DNA from: Ptiloglossa arizonensis
Lineage: Eukaryota > Arthropoda > Insecta > Hymenoptera > Colletidae
Length of the DNA stretch: 64,000 nucleotides
Assembly: GCF_051014685.1 (NCBI RefSeq)
Contig: NW_027479422.1
Span: 1 to 64,000 of the forward strand
Reading direction: 5' to 3'
Positions 44,231 to 61,400 of the stretch are shown piece by piece. Position 1 is the stretch's first letter. Every line of letters starts with the position of its first letter. The position numbers were made by a program, and so were the translations under genes. The notes under the pieces were generated by a model, which was not told where the DNA came from, searched no databases, and saw only the letters and a program-made list of their open reading frames with translations.

Positions 44231-45300
44231 CGTTATACGTTATTCTTTATACGTTCTTCGTTACACGTCAAACGTTATACGTTATACGTTATACGTTTTA
44301 CGTTATTCGTTATGCGTTATACGTTATACGTTATACGTTATACGTTATACGTTATACGTTATACGTTATACGTTATACGTCATACGTTATACGTCATACG
44401 TTATACGTTATACGTTATACGTTATACGTTATACGTTATACGTTATACGTTATACGTTATACGTTATACGTTATACGTTATACGTTATACGTTATACGTT
44501 ATACGTTATACGTTATACGTTATACGTTATACGTTATACGTTATACGTTATACGTTATACGTTATACGTTATACGTTATACGTTATACGTTATACGTTAT
44601 ACGTTGTACGTTATACGTTGTACGTTATACGTTATAAGTTGCACGTTATACGATATACGTTATACGTTATTCTTTATACGTTCTTCGTTACACGTCAAAC
44701 GTTATACGTTATACGTTATACGTTTTACGTTATTCGTCATACGTTATACGTTATACGCTATACGTTATACGTTATACGTTATACGTTATACGTTATACGT
44801 TATACGTTATACGTTATTCGTTATACGTTGTACGTTATACGTTGTACGTTATACGTTATACGTTATACGTTATACGTTATACGTTATACGTTATACGTTA
44901 TTCGTTATACGTTGTACGTTATACGTTATACGTTATACGTTATACGTTATACGTTATACTTTATACGTTATACGTTATAAGTTGTACGTTATACGATATA
45001 CGTTATACGTTATTCTTTATACGTTCTTCGTTACACGTCATACGTTATACGTTATACGTTATACGTATTAAGTTATTCGTCATACGTTATACGTTATACG
45101 CTATACGTTATACGTTATACGTTATACGTTATACGTTATACGTTATACGTTATACGTTATTCGTTATACGTTGTACGTTATACGTTATACGTTATACATT
45201 ATACGTTATACGTTATACTTTATACGTTATACGTTATACGTTATACGTTATACGTTATACGTTATACGTTATACGTTATACGTTATAGGTTATACGTTAT
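44231..45300 (+). repeat. Satellite block like the 14.8-16.2 kb domain
   Basis: Shows the GATATAC-TTATTCT-TTATACG-TTCTTCG-TTACACG-TCAAACG set near 44,240 and 44,665, and the GTATTAAGTTATTCG form near 45,065. All of these mark 14,852-16,020 and 19,583-20,750. This is a dispersed third copy of that domain type, shorter and rearranged. No genes are present. Confidence 0.75.
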
Positions 45301-47202
45301 ACGTTATACGTTATACGTTACAAGTTATACGTTATACGTCATAGGTTATACGTTGAACGTTATACTTTATACGTAGCATGTAATGCGTCATACGCTTTAC
45401 GTTATTCGTTATACGTTGTACGTTATACGTTATACGTTATACTTTATACGTTATACATTATACGTTATACGTTATACATTACATGTTATGCGTTATACGT
45501 TATACGTTGTACGTTATACGTTATAAGTTGTACGTTATACGATATACGTTATACGTTATGCGTTATGCGTTCTTCGTTATACGTTATAGGTTATACGTTC
45601 TACGTTATACGTTATACGTTATACGTTATAAGTTATACGTTATACGTCATAGGTTATACGTTGAACGTTGTACGTTATACGTAGTATGTAATGCGTCATA
45701 CGTTTTACGTTATTCGTTATACGTTATACGTTATACGTTATACGTTATACGTTATACGTTATACGTTATGCGTTCTACGTTATACGTTATACGTTATACA
45801 TTATACGTTATACGTTATACGTTATACGTTGTACGTTATACGATATACGTTATACGTTATACGTTATACGTCATACGTTATACGTTATACGTTATACGTT
45901 ATACGTTATACGTTATACGTTATACGTTATACGTTATACGTTATACGTTATACGTTAAACGTTATACGTTATACGTTATACGTCATACGTTATACGTTAT
46001 TAGTAATACGTTATACGTGATACATTATACGTTGTACGCTATACGTTATACGTTATACGTCATACGTTATAAATTATACGTTATACGTCATAGGTTATAC
46101 GTTATACGTTATACGTTAAACGTTATACGTTATACGTTATACGTTATACGTTATACGTTAAACGTTATACGTTATACGTTATACGTTATACGTTATACGT
46201 TATACGTTATACGTTATGCGTAATACGTTATACGTTATACGTTATACGTTATACGTTATGCGTTATACGTTGTACGATATTCGTTATACGTTATACGTTA
46301 TTAGTTATACGTTATACGGTATACGTTATACGTTGTACGTTACATGTTATACGTCATAGGTTATACGTTGAACGTTATACGTTATACGTAGTATGTAATG
46401 CGTCATACGTTTTACGTTATTCGTTATACGTTATACGTTATACGTAATACGTTATACGTTATACGTTATACGTTATACGTTATACGTTTTACGATATACG
46501 ATATACGTTATACGTTATACGTTATACGTTATACGTTATACGTTATGCTTTATACGTTATACGTTATACGTTAAACGTTATACGTTATACGTTATACGTT
46601 ATACGTTATACGTTATACGTTATACGTTTTACGATATTCGATATACGTTATACGTTATACGTTATACGTTATACGTTATACGTTATACGTTATACTTTAT
46701 ACGGTATACGTTATACGTCATAGGTTATACGTTATACGTTATACGTTATACGTTATACGTTATACGTCATACGTTATACGTTATACGTTATGCGTTATAC
46801 GTTATACGTTATACGTTATACGTTGTACGTTATACGTTATACGTTATACGTTATACGTTATACATTACACGTTATACGTTATACATTACATGTTATACGT
46901 TATACGTTATACGTTATACGTTATACGTTATACGTTATACGTTATACGTTATACGTTATACGTTATACGTTATACGTTATACATTACATGTTATACGTTA
47001 TACGTTATACGTTATACGTTATACGTTATACGTTATACGTTATACGTTATACGTTATACGTTATACGTTATACGTTGTACATTATACGTTATACGTTATA
47101 CGTTATACGTTGTACGTTATACGTTATAAGTTGTACGTTATACGATATACGTTATACGTTATTCATTATACGTTATACGTTATACATTACATGTCATACG
47201 TT
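45301..47202 (+). repeat. Start of the third HOR family
   Basis: Introduces right-hand markers: the AGCATG form of the conserved module (about 45,376), TCATACG in place of TCGTACG, TTATAAATTATACG (about 46,068), the TTTTACGATATTCG cluster (about 46,627) and repeated TTATACATTACATG words (about 46,880 and 46,980). It is satellite only. Confidence 0.8.
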
Positions 47203-48894
47203 ATACGTTATACGTTATACGTTATACGTTAAACGTTATACGTTATACGTTATACGTCATACGTTATACGTTATTAGTAATACGTTATACGTGTTACGTT
47301 ATACGTTGTACGCTATACGTTATACGTTATACGTTATACGTTATAAATTATACGTTATACGTCATAGGTTATACGTTATACGTTATACGTTATACGTTAT
47401 ACGTTATACGTTATACGTTATACGTTAAACGTTATACGTTATACGTTATACGTTATACGTTATACGGTATACGTTGTACGTTATACGTTATACGTTATAC
47501 GTTATACGTTATACGTTATACGTTATACGTTATACGTTATACGTTATATTATACTTTATACGTTATACGTTATACGTTATACGTTATACGTTATACGTTA
47601 TACGTTATACGTTATACGTTACACGTTATACGTCATAGGTTATACGTTATACATTATACGTTATACGTTATACGTTATACGTTATACGTTATACGTTATA
47701 CGTCATAGGTTATACGTTATACGTTATACGTTATGCGTTATACGCTATACGTTATACGTTATACGTTATACGTTATACGTTATACGTTATACGTTATGCG
47801 TAATACGTTATACGTTATTAGTTATATGTTATACGGTATACGTTATACGTTGTACGTTACATGTTATACGTTATACGTTATACGTTATACGTTATACGTT
47901 ATACGTTATACGTTATACGTTATACGTTATACATTACATGTTATACGTTATACGTTATACGTTATACGTTATACTTTATACCTTATACGTTATACGTTAT
48001 ACGTTATACGTTATACGTTATACTTTATACGTTATACGTTATAAGTTGTACGTTATACGATATACGTTATACGTTATTCTTTATACGTTCTTCGTTACAC
48101 GTCATACGTTATACGTTATACGTTATACGTTTTAAGTTATTCGTCATACGTTATACGTTATACGCTATACGTTATACGTTATACGTTATACGTTACACGT
48201 TATACGTTATACGTTATACGTCATTCGTTATACGTTGTACGTTATACGTTATACGTTATACGTTATACGTTATACGTTATACTTTATACGTTATACGTTA
48301 TACGTTATACGTTATACGTTATACGTTATACGTTATACGTTATACGTTATAGGTTATACGTTATACGTTATACGTTATACGTTACAAGTTATACGTTATA
48401 CGTCATGGGTTATACGTTGAACGTTATACTTTATACGTAGCATGTAATGCGTCATACGCTTCACGTTATTCGTTATACGTTTTTCGTTACAAGTTATACG
48501 TTATACGTTATACGTTATACTTCATAGGTTATACGTTATACGTTATACGTTATACGTTATACATTATGCGTTAAACGTTTCACGTTATTCGTTATACGTT
48601 ATACGTTATACGTTTTACGATATGCGATATACGTTATACGTTATACGATATACGTTAGACGTTATACTTTATACGTTATAGGGGTTACGTTATACGTTAT
48701 ACGTTATACGTTATTCGTAATACGTTATACGTTATACGTTATACTTTGTACGTTATACGTTATACGTTATACGTTATACGTTATACATTATACGTTATAC
48801 GTTATACGTTATACGTTATACGTTATACGTTATACGTTATACGTTATGCGTTATACGTTATACGTTGTACGTTATACGTTATAAGTTGTACGTT
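47203..48894 (+). repeat. 1,692-bp tandem duplication, copy 1
   Basis: Every variant I compared here recurs exactly 1,692 bp later: TTATTAGTAA at 47,271 versus 48,963, and the clusters at 47,733, 47,861, 48,235 and 48,418. I found no mismatch. The edges lie in canonical repeats, so they are uncertain by tens of bases. Confidence 0.88.
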
Positions 48895-50586
48895 ATACGT
48901 TATACGTTATACGTTATACGTTAAACGTTATACGTTATACGTTATACGTCATACGTTATACGTTATTAGTAATACGTTATACGTGTTACGTTATACGTTG
49001 TACGCTATACGTTATACGTTATACGTTATACGTTATAAATTATACGTTATACGTCATAGGTTATACGTTATACGTTATACGTTATACGTTATACGTTATA
49101 CGTTATACGTTATACGTTAAACGTTATACGTTATACGTTATACGTTATACGTTATACGGTATACGTTGTACGTTATACGTTATACGTTATACGTTATACG
49201 TTATACGTTATACGTTATACGTTATACGTTATACGTTATATTATACTTTATACGTTATACGTTATACGTTATACGTTATACGTTATACGTTATACGTTAT
49301 ACGTTATACGTTACACGTTATACGTCATAGGTTATACGTTATACATTATACGTTATACGTTATACGTTATACGTTATACGTTATACGTTATACGTCATAG
49401 GTTATACGTTATACGTTATACGTTATGCGTTATACGCTATACGTTATACGTTATACGTTATACGTTATACGTTATACGTTATACGTTATGCGTAATACGT
49501 TATACGTTATTAGTTATATGTTATACGGTATACGTTATACGTTGTACGTTACATGTTATACGTTATACGTTATACGTTATACGTTATACGTTATACGTTA
49601 TACGTTATACGTTATACGTTATACATTACATGTTATACGTTATACGTTATACGTTATACGTTATACTTTATACCTTATACGTTATACGTTATACGTTATA
49701 CGTTATACGTTATACTTTATACGTTATACGTTATAAGTTGTACGTTATACGATATACGTTATACGTTATTCTTTATACGTTCTTCGTTACACGTCATACG
49801 TTATACGTTATACGTTATACGTTTTAAGTTATTCGTCATACGTTATACGTTATACGCTATACGTTATACGTTATACGTTATACGTTACACGTTATACGTT
49901 ATACGTTATACGTCATTCGTTATACGTTGTACGTTATACGTTATACGTTATACGTTATACGTTATACGTTATACTTTATACGTTATACGTTATACGTTAT
50001 ACGTTATACGTTATACGTTATACGTTATACGTTATACGTTATAGGTTATACGTTATACGTTATACGTTATACGTTACAAGTTATACGTTATACGTCATGG
50101 GTTATACGTTGAACGTTATACTTTATACGTAGCATGTAATGCGTCATACGCTTCACGTTATTCGTTATACGTTTTTCGTTACAAGTTATACGTTATACGT
50201 TATACGTTATACTTCATAGGTTATACGTTATACGTTATACGTTATACGTTATACATTATGCGTTAAACGTTTCACGTTATTCGTTATACGTTATACGTTA
50301 TACGTTTTACGATATGCGATATACGTTATACGTTATACGATATACGTTAGACGTTATACTTTATACGTTATAGGGGTTACGTTATACGTTATACGTTATA
50401 CGTTATTCGTAATACGTTATACGTTATACGTTATACTTTGTACGTTATACGTTATACGTTATACGTTATACGTTATACATTATACGTTATACGTTATACG
50501 TTATACGTTATACGTTATACGTTATACGTTATACGTTATGCGTTATACGTTATACGTTGTACGTTATACGTTATAAGTTGTACGTT
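48895..50586 (+). repeat. 1,692-bp tandem duplication, copy 2
   Basis: Directly abutting copy of 47,203-48,894. The right break is visible: after TTATAAGTTGTACG, copy 1 continues TTATACG-TTATACG while this copy continues GATATACG and TTATGCG. 1,692 is not a multiple of 7 (241 x 7 + 5), because shortened units lie inside. Apparent identity suggests a very recent event or an assembly duplication. Confidence 0.88.
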
Positions 50587-53500
50587 ATACGATATACGTT
50601 ATACGTTATGCGTTATGCGTTCTTCGTTATACGTTATAGGTTATACGTTCTACGTTATACGTTATACGTTATACGTTATAAGTTATACGTTATACGTCAT
50701 AGGTTATACGTTGAACGTTGTACGTTATACGTAGTATGTAATGCGTCATACGTTTTACGTTATTCGTTATACGTTATACGTTATACGTTATACGTTATAC
50801 GTTATACGTTATACGTTATGCGTTATACGTTATACGTTATACGTTATACATTATACGTTATACGTTATACGTTATACGTTGTACGTTATACGATATACGT
50901 TATACGTTATTCGTTATACGTACTTCGTTACACGTTATACGTTATACGATATACGTTATACGTTATTTGTTATACGTACTTCGTCACACGTTATACGTTT
51001 TTCGTTACAAGTTATACGTCATACGTTATACGTTATACGTCATAAGTTATACGTTATACGTTATACGTTATACGTAATACGTTATACGTTATACGTTATA
51101 CGTTATTGGTTATGCGTTATACGTTGTACGATATTCGTTATACGTTATACGTTATTAGTTATACGTTATACGGTATACGTTATACGTTGTACGTTACATG
51201 TTATACGTCATAGGTTATACGTTGAACGTTATACGTTATACGTAGTATGTAATGCGTCATACGTTTTACGTTATTCGTTATACGTTATACGTTATACGTA
51301 ATACGTTATACGTTATACGTTATACGTTATACGTTATACGTTTTACGATATACGATATACGTTATACGTTATTCGTTATACGTTATACGTTATACGTTAT
51401 ACTTTATACGTTATACGTTATACGACATAGGTTATACGTTATACGTTATACGTTATACGTTATACGTCATACGTTATACGTTATACGTTATACGTTATAC
51501 GTTATACGTTATACGTTATACGTTATACGTTATACGTTATACGTTATACGTTAAACGTTATACGTTATACGTTATACGTTATACGTTATACGTTATACGT
51601 TATACGTTTTACGATATTCGATATACGTTATACGTTATACGTTATACGTTATACGTTATACGTTATACTTTATACGGTATACGTTATACGTCATAGGTTA
51701 TACGTTATACGTTATACGTTATACGTTATACGTTATACGTCATACGTTATACGTTATACGTTATGCGTTATACGTTATACGTTATACGTTATACGTTGTA
51801 CGTTATACGTTATACGTTATACGTTATACGTTATACATTATACGTTATACGTTATACATTACATGTTATACGTTATACGTTATACGTTATACGTTATACG
51901 TTATACGTTATACGTTATACGTTATACGTTATACGTTATACGTTATACGTTATACGTTATACATTACATGTTATACGTTATACGTTATACGTTATGCGTT
52001 ATACGTTATACGTTATACGTTATACGTTATACGTTATACGTTATACGTTATACGTTATACGTTATACGTTATACGTTATACGTTGTACGTTATACGTTAT
52101 ACGTTATACGTTATACGTTGTACGTTATACGTTATAAGTTGTACGTTATACGGTATACGTTATACGTTATTCATTATACGTTATACGTTATACATTACAT
52201 GTCATACGTTATACGTTATACGTTATACGTTATACGTTATACGTTAAACGTTATACGTTATACGTTATACGTCATACGTTATACGTTATTAGTAATACGT
52301 TATACGTGATACGTTATACGTTGTACGCTATACGTTATACGTTATACGTTATACGTTATAAATTATACGTTATACGTCATAGGTTATACGTTATACGTTA
52401 TACGTTATACGTTATACGTTATACGTTATACGTTATACGTTAAACGTTATACGTTATACGTTATACGTTATACGTTATACGGTATACGTTGTACGTTATA
52501 CGTTATACGTTATACGTTATACGTTATACGTTATACGTTATGCGTTATACGTTATACGTTATACGTTATACATTATACGTTATACGTTATACGTTATACG
52601 TTGTACGTTATACGATATACGTTATACGTTATTCGTTATACGTACTTCGTTACACGTTATACGTTATACGATATACGTTATACGTTATTTGTTATACGTA
52701 CTTCGTCACACGTTATACGTTTTTCGTTACAAGTTATACGTTATACGTTATACGTTATACGTCATAAGTTATCCGTTATACGTTATACGTTATGCGTAAT
52801 ACGTTTTACGTTATACGTTATACGTTATACGTTATGCGTTATACGTTGTACGATATTCGTTATACGTTATACGTTATTAGTTATACGTTATACGGTATAC
52901 GTTATACGTTGTACGTTACATGTTATACGTCATAGGTTATACGTTGAACGTTATACGTTATACGTAGTATGTAATGCGTTATACGTTATACGTTATACGT
53001 TAAACGTTATACGTTATACGTTATACGTTATACGTTATACGTTATACGTTATACGTTTTACGATATTCGATATACGTTATACGTTATACGTTATGCGTTA
53101 TACGTTATACGTTATACGTTATACTTTATACGGTATACGTTATACGTCATAGGTTATACGTTATACGTTATACGTTATACGTTATACGTTATACGTCATA
53201 CGTTATACGTTATACGTTATGCGTTATAGGTTATACGTTATACGTTATACGTTGTACGTTATACGTTATACGTTATACGTTATACGTTATACATTATACG
53301 TTATACGTTATACATTACATGTTATACGTTATACGTTATACGTTATACGTTATACGTTATACGTTATACGTTATACGTTATACGTTATACGTTATACGTT
53401 ATACGTTATACGTTACACGTTATACGTTATACGTTATACGTTATACGTTATACGATATACGTTATACGTTATACGTTATACGTTATACGTTGTACGTTAT

Positions 53501-56500
53501 ACGTTATACGTTATACGTTATACGTTATGCGTTATACGTTATACGTTATACGTTATACGTTGTACGTTATACGTTATACGTTATACGTTATACGTTATAC
53601 ATTATACGTTATACGTTATACATTACATGTTATACGTTATACGTTATACGTTATACGTTATACGTTATACGTTATACGTTATACGTTATACGTTATACGT
53701 TATACGTTATACGTTATACGTTATACGTTATACGTTATACGTTATACGTTATAGATTACATGTTATACGTTATACGTTATACGTTATACGTTATACGTTA
53801 TACGTTATACGTTATACGTTATACGTTATACGTTATACGTTATACGTTATACGATATACGTTAGACGTTATACTTTATACGTTATAGGGGTTACGTTATA
53901 CGTTATACGTTATACGTTATTCGTAATACGTTATACGTTATACGTTATACTTTGTACGTTATACGTTATACGTTATACGTTATACGTTATACATTATACG
54001 TTATACGTTATACGTTATACGTTATACGTTATACGTTATACGTTATACGTTATACGTTATGCGTTATACGTTATACGTTGTACGTTATACGTTATAAGTT
54101 GTACGTTATACGATATACGTTATACGTTATGCGTTATGCGTTCTTCGTTATACGTTATAGGTTATACGTTCTACGTTATACGTTATACGTTATACGTTAT
54201 AAGTTATACGTTATACGTCATAGGTTATACGTTGAACGTTGTACGTTATACGTAGTATGTAATGCGTCATACGTTTTACGTTATTCGTTATACGTTATAC
54301 GTTATACGTTATACGTTATACGTTATACGTTATACGTTATGCGTTATACGTTATACGTTATACGTTATACATTATACGTTATACGTTATACGTTATACGT
54401 TGTACGTTATACGATATACGTTATACGTTATTCGTTATACGTACTTCGTTACACGTTATACGTTATACGATATACGTTATACGTTATTTGTTATACGTAC
54501 TTCGTCACACGTTATACGTTTTTCGTTACAAGTTATACGTTATACGCTATACGTTATACGTCATAAGTTATACGTTATACGTTATACGTTATGCGTAATA
54601 CGTTATACGTTATACGTTATACGTTATTGGTTATGCGTTATACGTTGTACGATATTCGTTATACGTTATACGTTATTAGTTATACGTTATACGGTATACG
54701 TTATACGTTGTACGTTACATGTTATACGTCATAGGTTATACGTTGAACGTTATACGTTATACGTAGTATGTAATGCGTCATACGTTTTACGTTATTCGTT
54801 ATACGTTATACGTTATACGTAATACGTTATACGTTATACGTTATACGTTATACGTTATACGTTTTACGATATACGATATACGTTATACGTTATACGTTAT
54901 ACGTTATACGTTATACGTTATACTTTATACGTTATACGTTATACGTCATAGGTTATACGTTATACGTTATACGTTATACGTTATACGTCATACGTTATAC
55001 GTTATACGTTATACGTTATACGTTATACGTTATACGTTATACGTTATACGTTATACGTTATACGTTATACGTTAAACGTTATACGTTATACGTTATACGT
55101 TATACGTAATACGTTATACGTTATACGTTTTACGATATTCGATATACGTTATACGTTATACGTTATACGTTATACGTTATACGTTATACTTTATACGGTA
55201 TACGTTATACGTCATAGGTTATACGTTATACGTTATACGTTATACGTTATACGTTATACGTCATACGTTATACGTTATACGTTATGCGTTATACGTTATA
55301 CGTTATACGTTATACGTTGTACGTTATACGTTATACGTTATACGTTATACGTTATACATTATACGTTATACGTTATACATTACATGTTATACGTTATACG
55401 TTATACGTTATACGTTATACGTTATACGTTATACGTTATACGTTATACGTTATACGTTATACGTTATACGTTATACGTTATACGTTATACATTACATGTT
55501 ATACGTTATACGTTATACGTTATACGTTATACGTTATACGTTATACGTTATACGTTATACGTTATACGTTATACGTTATACGTTATACGTTATACGTTAT
55601 ACGTTATACGTTGTACGTTATACGTTATACGTTATACGTTATACGTTGTACGTTATACGTTATAAGTTGTACGTTATACGGTATACGTTATACGTTATTC
55701 ATTATACGTTATACGTTATACATTACATGTCATACGTTATACGTTATACGTTATACGTTATACGTTATACGTTATACGTTATACGTTATACGTGATACGT
55801 TATACGTTGTACGCTATACGTTATACGTTATACGTTATACGTTATAAATTATACGTTATACGTCATAGGTTATACGTTATACGTTATACGTTATACGTTA
55901 TACGTTATACGTTATACGTTATACGTTAAACGTTATACGTTATACGTTATACGTTATACGTTATACGGTATACGTTGTACGTTATACGTTATACGTTATA
56001 CGTTATACGTTATACGTTATACGTTATGCGTTATACGTTATACGTTATACGTTATACATTATACGTTATACGTTATACGTTATACGTTATACGTTGTACG
56101 TTATACGATATACGTTATACGTTATTCGTTATACGTACTTCGTTACACGTTATACGTTATACGATATACGTTATACGTTATTTGTTATACGTACTTCGTC
56201 ACACGTTATACGTTTTTCGTTACAAGTTATACGTTATACGTTATACGTTATACGTCATAAGTTATCCGTTATACGTTATACGTTATGCGTAATACGTTAT
56301 ACGTTATACGTTATACGTTATACGTTATGCGTTATACGTTGTACGATATTCGTTATACGTTATACGTTATTAGTTATACGTTATACGGTATACGTTATAC
56401 GTTGTACGTTACATGTTATACGTCATAGGTTATACGTTGAACGTTATACGTTATACGTAGTATGTAATGCGTTATACGTTATACGTTATACGTTAAACGT

Positions 56501-58480
56501 TATACGTTATACGTTATACGTTATACGTTATACGTTATACGTTATACGTTATACGTTTTACGATATTCGATATACGTTATACGTTATACGTTATACGTTA
56601 TACGTTATACGTTATACGTTATACTTTATACGGTATACGTTATACGTCATAGGTTATACGTTATACGTTATACGTTATACGTTATACGTTATACGTCATA
56701 CGTTATACGTTATACGTTATGCGTTATAGGTTATACGTTATACGTTATACGTTATACGTCATACGTTATACGTTATTAGTAATACGTTATACGTGATACG
56801 TTATACGTTGTACGCTATACGTTATACGTTATACGTTATACGTTATAAATTATACGTTATACGTCATAGGTTATACGTTATACGTTATACGTTATACGTT
56901 ATACGTTATACGTTATACGTTATACGTTAAACGTTATACGTTATACGTTATACGTTATACGTTATACGGTATACGTTGTACGTTATACGTTATACGTTAT
57001 ACGTTATACGTTATACGTTATACGTTATACGTTATACGTTATACGTTATATTATACTTTATACGTTATACGTTATACGTTATACGTTATACGTTATACGT
57101 TATACGTTATACGTTACACGTTATACGTCATAGGTTATACGTTATACATTATACGTTATACGTTATACGTTATACGTTATACGTTATACGTTATACGTCA
57201 TAGGTTATACGTTATACGTTATACGTTATGCGTTATACGCTATACGTTATACGTTATACGTTATACGTTATACGTTATACGTTATACGTTATACGTTATA
57301 CGTTATGCGTAATACGTTATACGTTATTAGTTATATGTTATACGGTATACGTTATACGTTGTACATTACATGTTATACGTTATACGTTATACGTTATACG
57401 TTATACGTTATACGTTATACGTTATACGTTATACATTACATGTTATACGTTATACGTTATACGTTATACGTTATACGTTATACGTTATACGTTATACGTT
57501 ATACGTTATACGTTATACGTTATACGTTGTACGTTATACGTTATACGTTATACGTTATACGTTGTACGTTATACGTTATAAGTTGTACGTTATACGATAT
57601 ACGTTATACTTTATACGTTATACGTTATACGTTATACGTTATACGTTATACGTTATACTTTATACGTTATACGTTATAAGTTGTACGTTATACGATATAC
57701 GTTATACGTTATTCTTTATACGTTCTTCGTTACACGTCATACGTTATACGTTATACGTTATACGTTTTAAGTTATTCGTCATACGATATACGTTATACGC
57801 TATACGTTATACGTTATACGTTATACGTTATACGTTATACGTTATACGTTATACGTTATTCGTTATACGTTGTACGTTATACGTTATACGTTATACGTTA
57901 TACGTTATACGTTATACTTTATACGTTATACGTTATACGTTATACGTTATACGTTATACGTTATACGTTATACATTATACGTTATACGTTATAGGTTATA
58001 CGTTATACGTTATACGTTATACGTTACAAGTTATACGTTATACGTCATGGGTTATACGTTGAACGTTATACTTTATACGTAGCATGTAATGCGTCATACG
58101 CTTTACGTTATTCGTTATACGTTTTTCGTTACAAGTTATACGTTATACGTTATACGTTATACTTCATAGGTTATACGTTATACGTTATACGTTATACGTT
58201 ATACATTATGCGTTAAACGTTTCACGTTATTCGTTATACGTTATACGTTATACGTTTTACGATATACGATATACGTTATACGTTATACGATATACGTTAG
58301 ACGTTATACTTAATACGTTATAGGGGTTACGTTATACGTTATACGTTATACGTTATTCGTAATACGTTATACGTTATACGTTATACTTTGTACGTTATAC
58401 GTTATACGTTATACGTTATACGTTATACATTATACGTTATACGTTATACATTACATGTTATGCGTTATACGTTATACGTT
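50587..58480 (+). repeat. Third HOR family, about 3.5-kb units
   Basis: Clusters at 50,571, 50,741, 51,252 and 51,763 recur 3,521 bp later (54,092, 54,262, 54,773, 55,284). Those at 52,489 and 52,601 recur at 55,975 and 56,094 (3,486 and 3,493 bp, one 7-mer apart). Copies differ by scattered substitutions, for example GTCATACG near 51,020 versus CGCTATACG near 54,545, so they are older than the 1,692-bp and 4.1-kb duplications. The part at about 57,200-58,400 instead resembles about 49,400-50,400. It is satellite only. Confidence 0.82.
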
Positions 58481-61400
58481 GTACGTTATACGTTATAAGT
58501 TGTACGTTATACGATATACGTTATACGTTATGCGTTATGCGTTCTTCGTTATACGTTATAGGTTATACGTTCTACGTTATACGTTATACGTTATACGTTA
58601 TAAGTTATACGTTATACGTCATAGGTTATACGTTGAACGTTGTACGTTATACGTAGTATGTAATGCGTCATACGTTTTACGTTATTCGTTATACGTTATA
58701 CGTTATACGTTATACGTTATACGTTATACGTTATACGTTATGCGTTATACGTTATACGTTATACGTTATACATTAAACGTTATACGTTATACGTTATACG
58801 TTGTACGTTATACGATATACGTTATACGTTATTCGTTATACGTACTTCGTTACACGTTATACGTTGTACGATATACGTTATACGTTATTTGTTATACGTA
58901 CTTCGTCACACGTTATACGTTTTTCTATACAAGTTATACGTTATACGTTATACGTTATACGTCATAAGTTATACGTTATACGTTATACGTTATGCGTAAT
59001 ACGTTATACGTTATACGTTATACGTTATACCTTATGCGTTATACGTTGTACGATATTCGTTATACGTTATACGTTATTAGTTATACGTTATACGGTATAC
59101 GTTATACGTTGTACGTTACATGTTATACGTCATAGGTTATACGTTGAACGTTATACGTTATACGTAGTATGTAATGCGTCATACGTTTTACGTTATTCGT
59201 TATACGTTATACGTTATACGTAATACGTTATATGTTATACGTTATACGTTATACGTTATACGTTATACGTTATACGTTATACGTTATACGTTATACTTTA
59301 TACGTTATACGTTATACGTCATAGGTTATACGTTATACGTTATACGTTATACGTTATACGTCATACGTTATACGTTATACGTTATACGTTATACGTTATA
59401 CGTTATACGTTATACGTTATACGTTATACGTTATACGTTATACGTTAAACGTTATACGTTATACGTTATACGTTATACGTTATACGTTATACGTTATACG
59501 TTTTACGATATTCGATATACGTTATACGTTATACGTTATACGTTATACGTTATACGTTATACGTTATACGTTATACTTTATACGGTATACGTTATACGTC
59601 ATAGGTTATACGTTATACGTTATACGTTATACGTTATACGTTATACGTCATACGTTATACGTTATACGTTATGCGTTATACGTTATACGTTATACGTTAT
59701 ACGTTGTACGTTATACGTTATACGTTATACGTTATACGTTATACATTATACGTTATACGTTATACATTACATGTTATACGTTATACGTTATACGTTATAC
59801 GTTATACGTTATACGTTATACGTTATACGTTATACGTTATACGTTATACGTTATACATTACATGTTATACGTTATACGTTATACGTTATATGTTATACGT
59901 TATACGTTATACGTTATACGTTATACGTTATACGTTACACGTTATACGTTATACGTTGTACGTTATACGTTATACGTTATACGTTATACGTTGTACGTTA
60001 TACGTTATAAGTTGTACGTTATACGGTATACGTTATACGTTATTCATTATACGTTATACGTTATACATTACATGTCATACGTTATACGTTATACGTTATA
60101 CGTTATACGTTAAACGTTATACGTTATACGTTATACGTCATACGTTATACGTTATTAATAATACGTTATACGTGATACGTTATACGTTGTACGCTATACG
60201 TTATACGTTATACGTTATACGTTATAAATTATACGTTATACGTCATAGGTTATACGTTATACGTTATACGTTATACGTTATACGTTATACGTTATACGTT
60301 ATACGTTAAACGTTATACGTTATACGTTATACGTTATACGTTATACGGTATACGTTGTACGTTATACGTTATACGTTATACGTTATACGTTATACGTTAT
60401 ACGTTATGCGTTATACGTTATACGTTATACGTTATACATTATACGTTATACGTTATACGTTATACGTTGTACGTTATACGATATACGTTATACGTTATTC
60501 GTTATACGTACTTCGTTACACGTTATACGTTATACGATATACGTTATACGTTATTTGTTATACGTACTTCGTCACACGTTATACGTTTTTCGTTACAAGT
60601 TATACGTTATACGTTATACGTTATACGTCATAAGTTATACGTTATACGTTATACGTTATGCGTAATACGTTATACGTTATACGTTATACGTTATACGTTA
60701 TGCGTTATACGTTGTACGATATTCGTTATACGTTATACGTTATTAGTTATACGTTATACGGTATACGTTATACGTTGTACGTTACATGTTATACGTCATA
60801 GGTTATACGTTGAACGTTATACGTTATACGTAGTATGTAATGCGTCATACGTTTTACGTTATTCGTTATACGTTATACGTTATACGTAATACGTTATACG
60901 TTATACGTTATACGTTATACGTTATACGTTTTACGATATACGATATACGTTATACGTTATACGTTATACGTTATACGTTATACGTTATACTTTATACGTT
61001 ATACGTTATACGTCATAGGTTATACGTTATACGTTATACGTTATACGTTATACGTCATACGTTATACGTTATACGTTATACGTTATACGTTATACGTTAT
61101 ACGTTATACGTTATACGTTATACGTTATACGTTATACGTTAAACGTTATACGTTATACGTTATACGTTATACGTTATACGTTATACGTTATACGTTATAC
61201 GTTTTACGATATTCGATATACGTTATACGTTATACGTTATACGTTATACGTTATACGTTATACGTTATACGTTATACTTTATACGGTATACGTTATACGT
61301 CATAGGTTATACGTTATACGTTATACGTTATACGTTATACGTTATACGTCATACGTTATACGTTATACGTTATGCGTTATAGGTTATACGTTATACGTTA

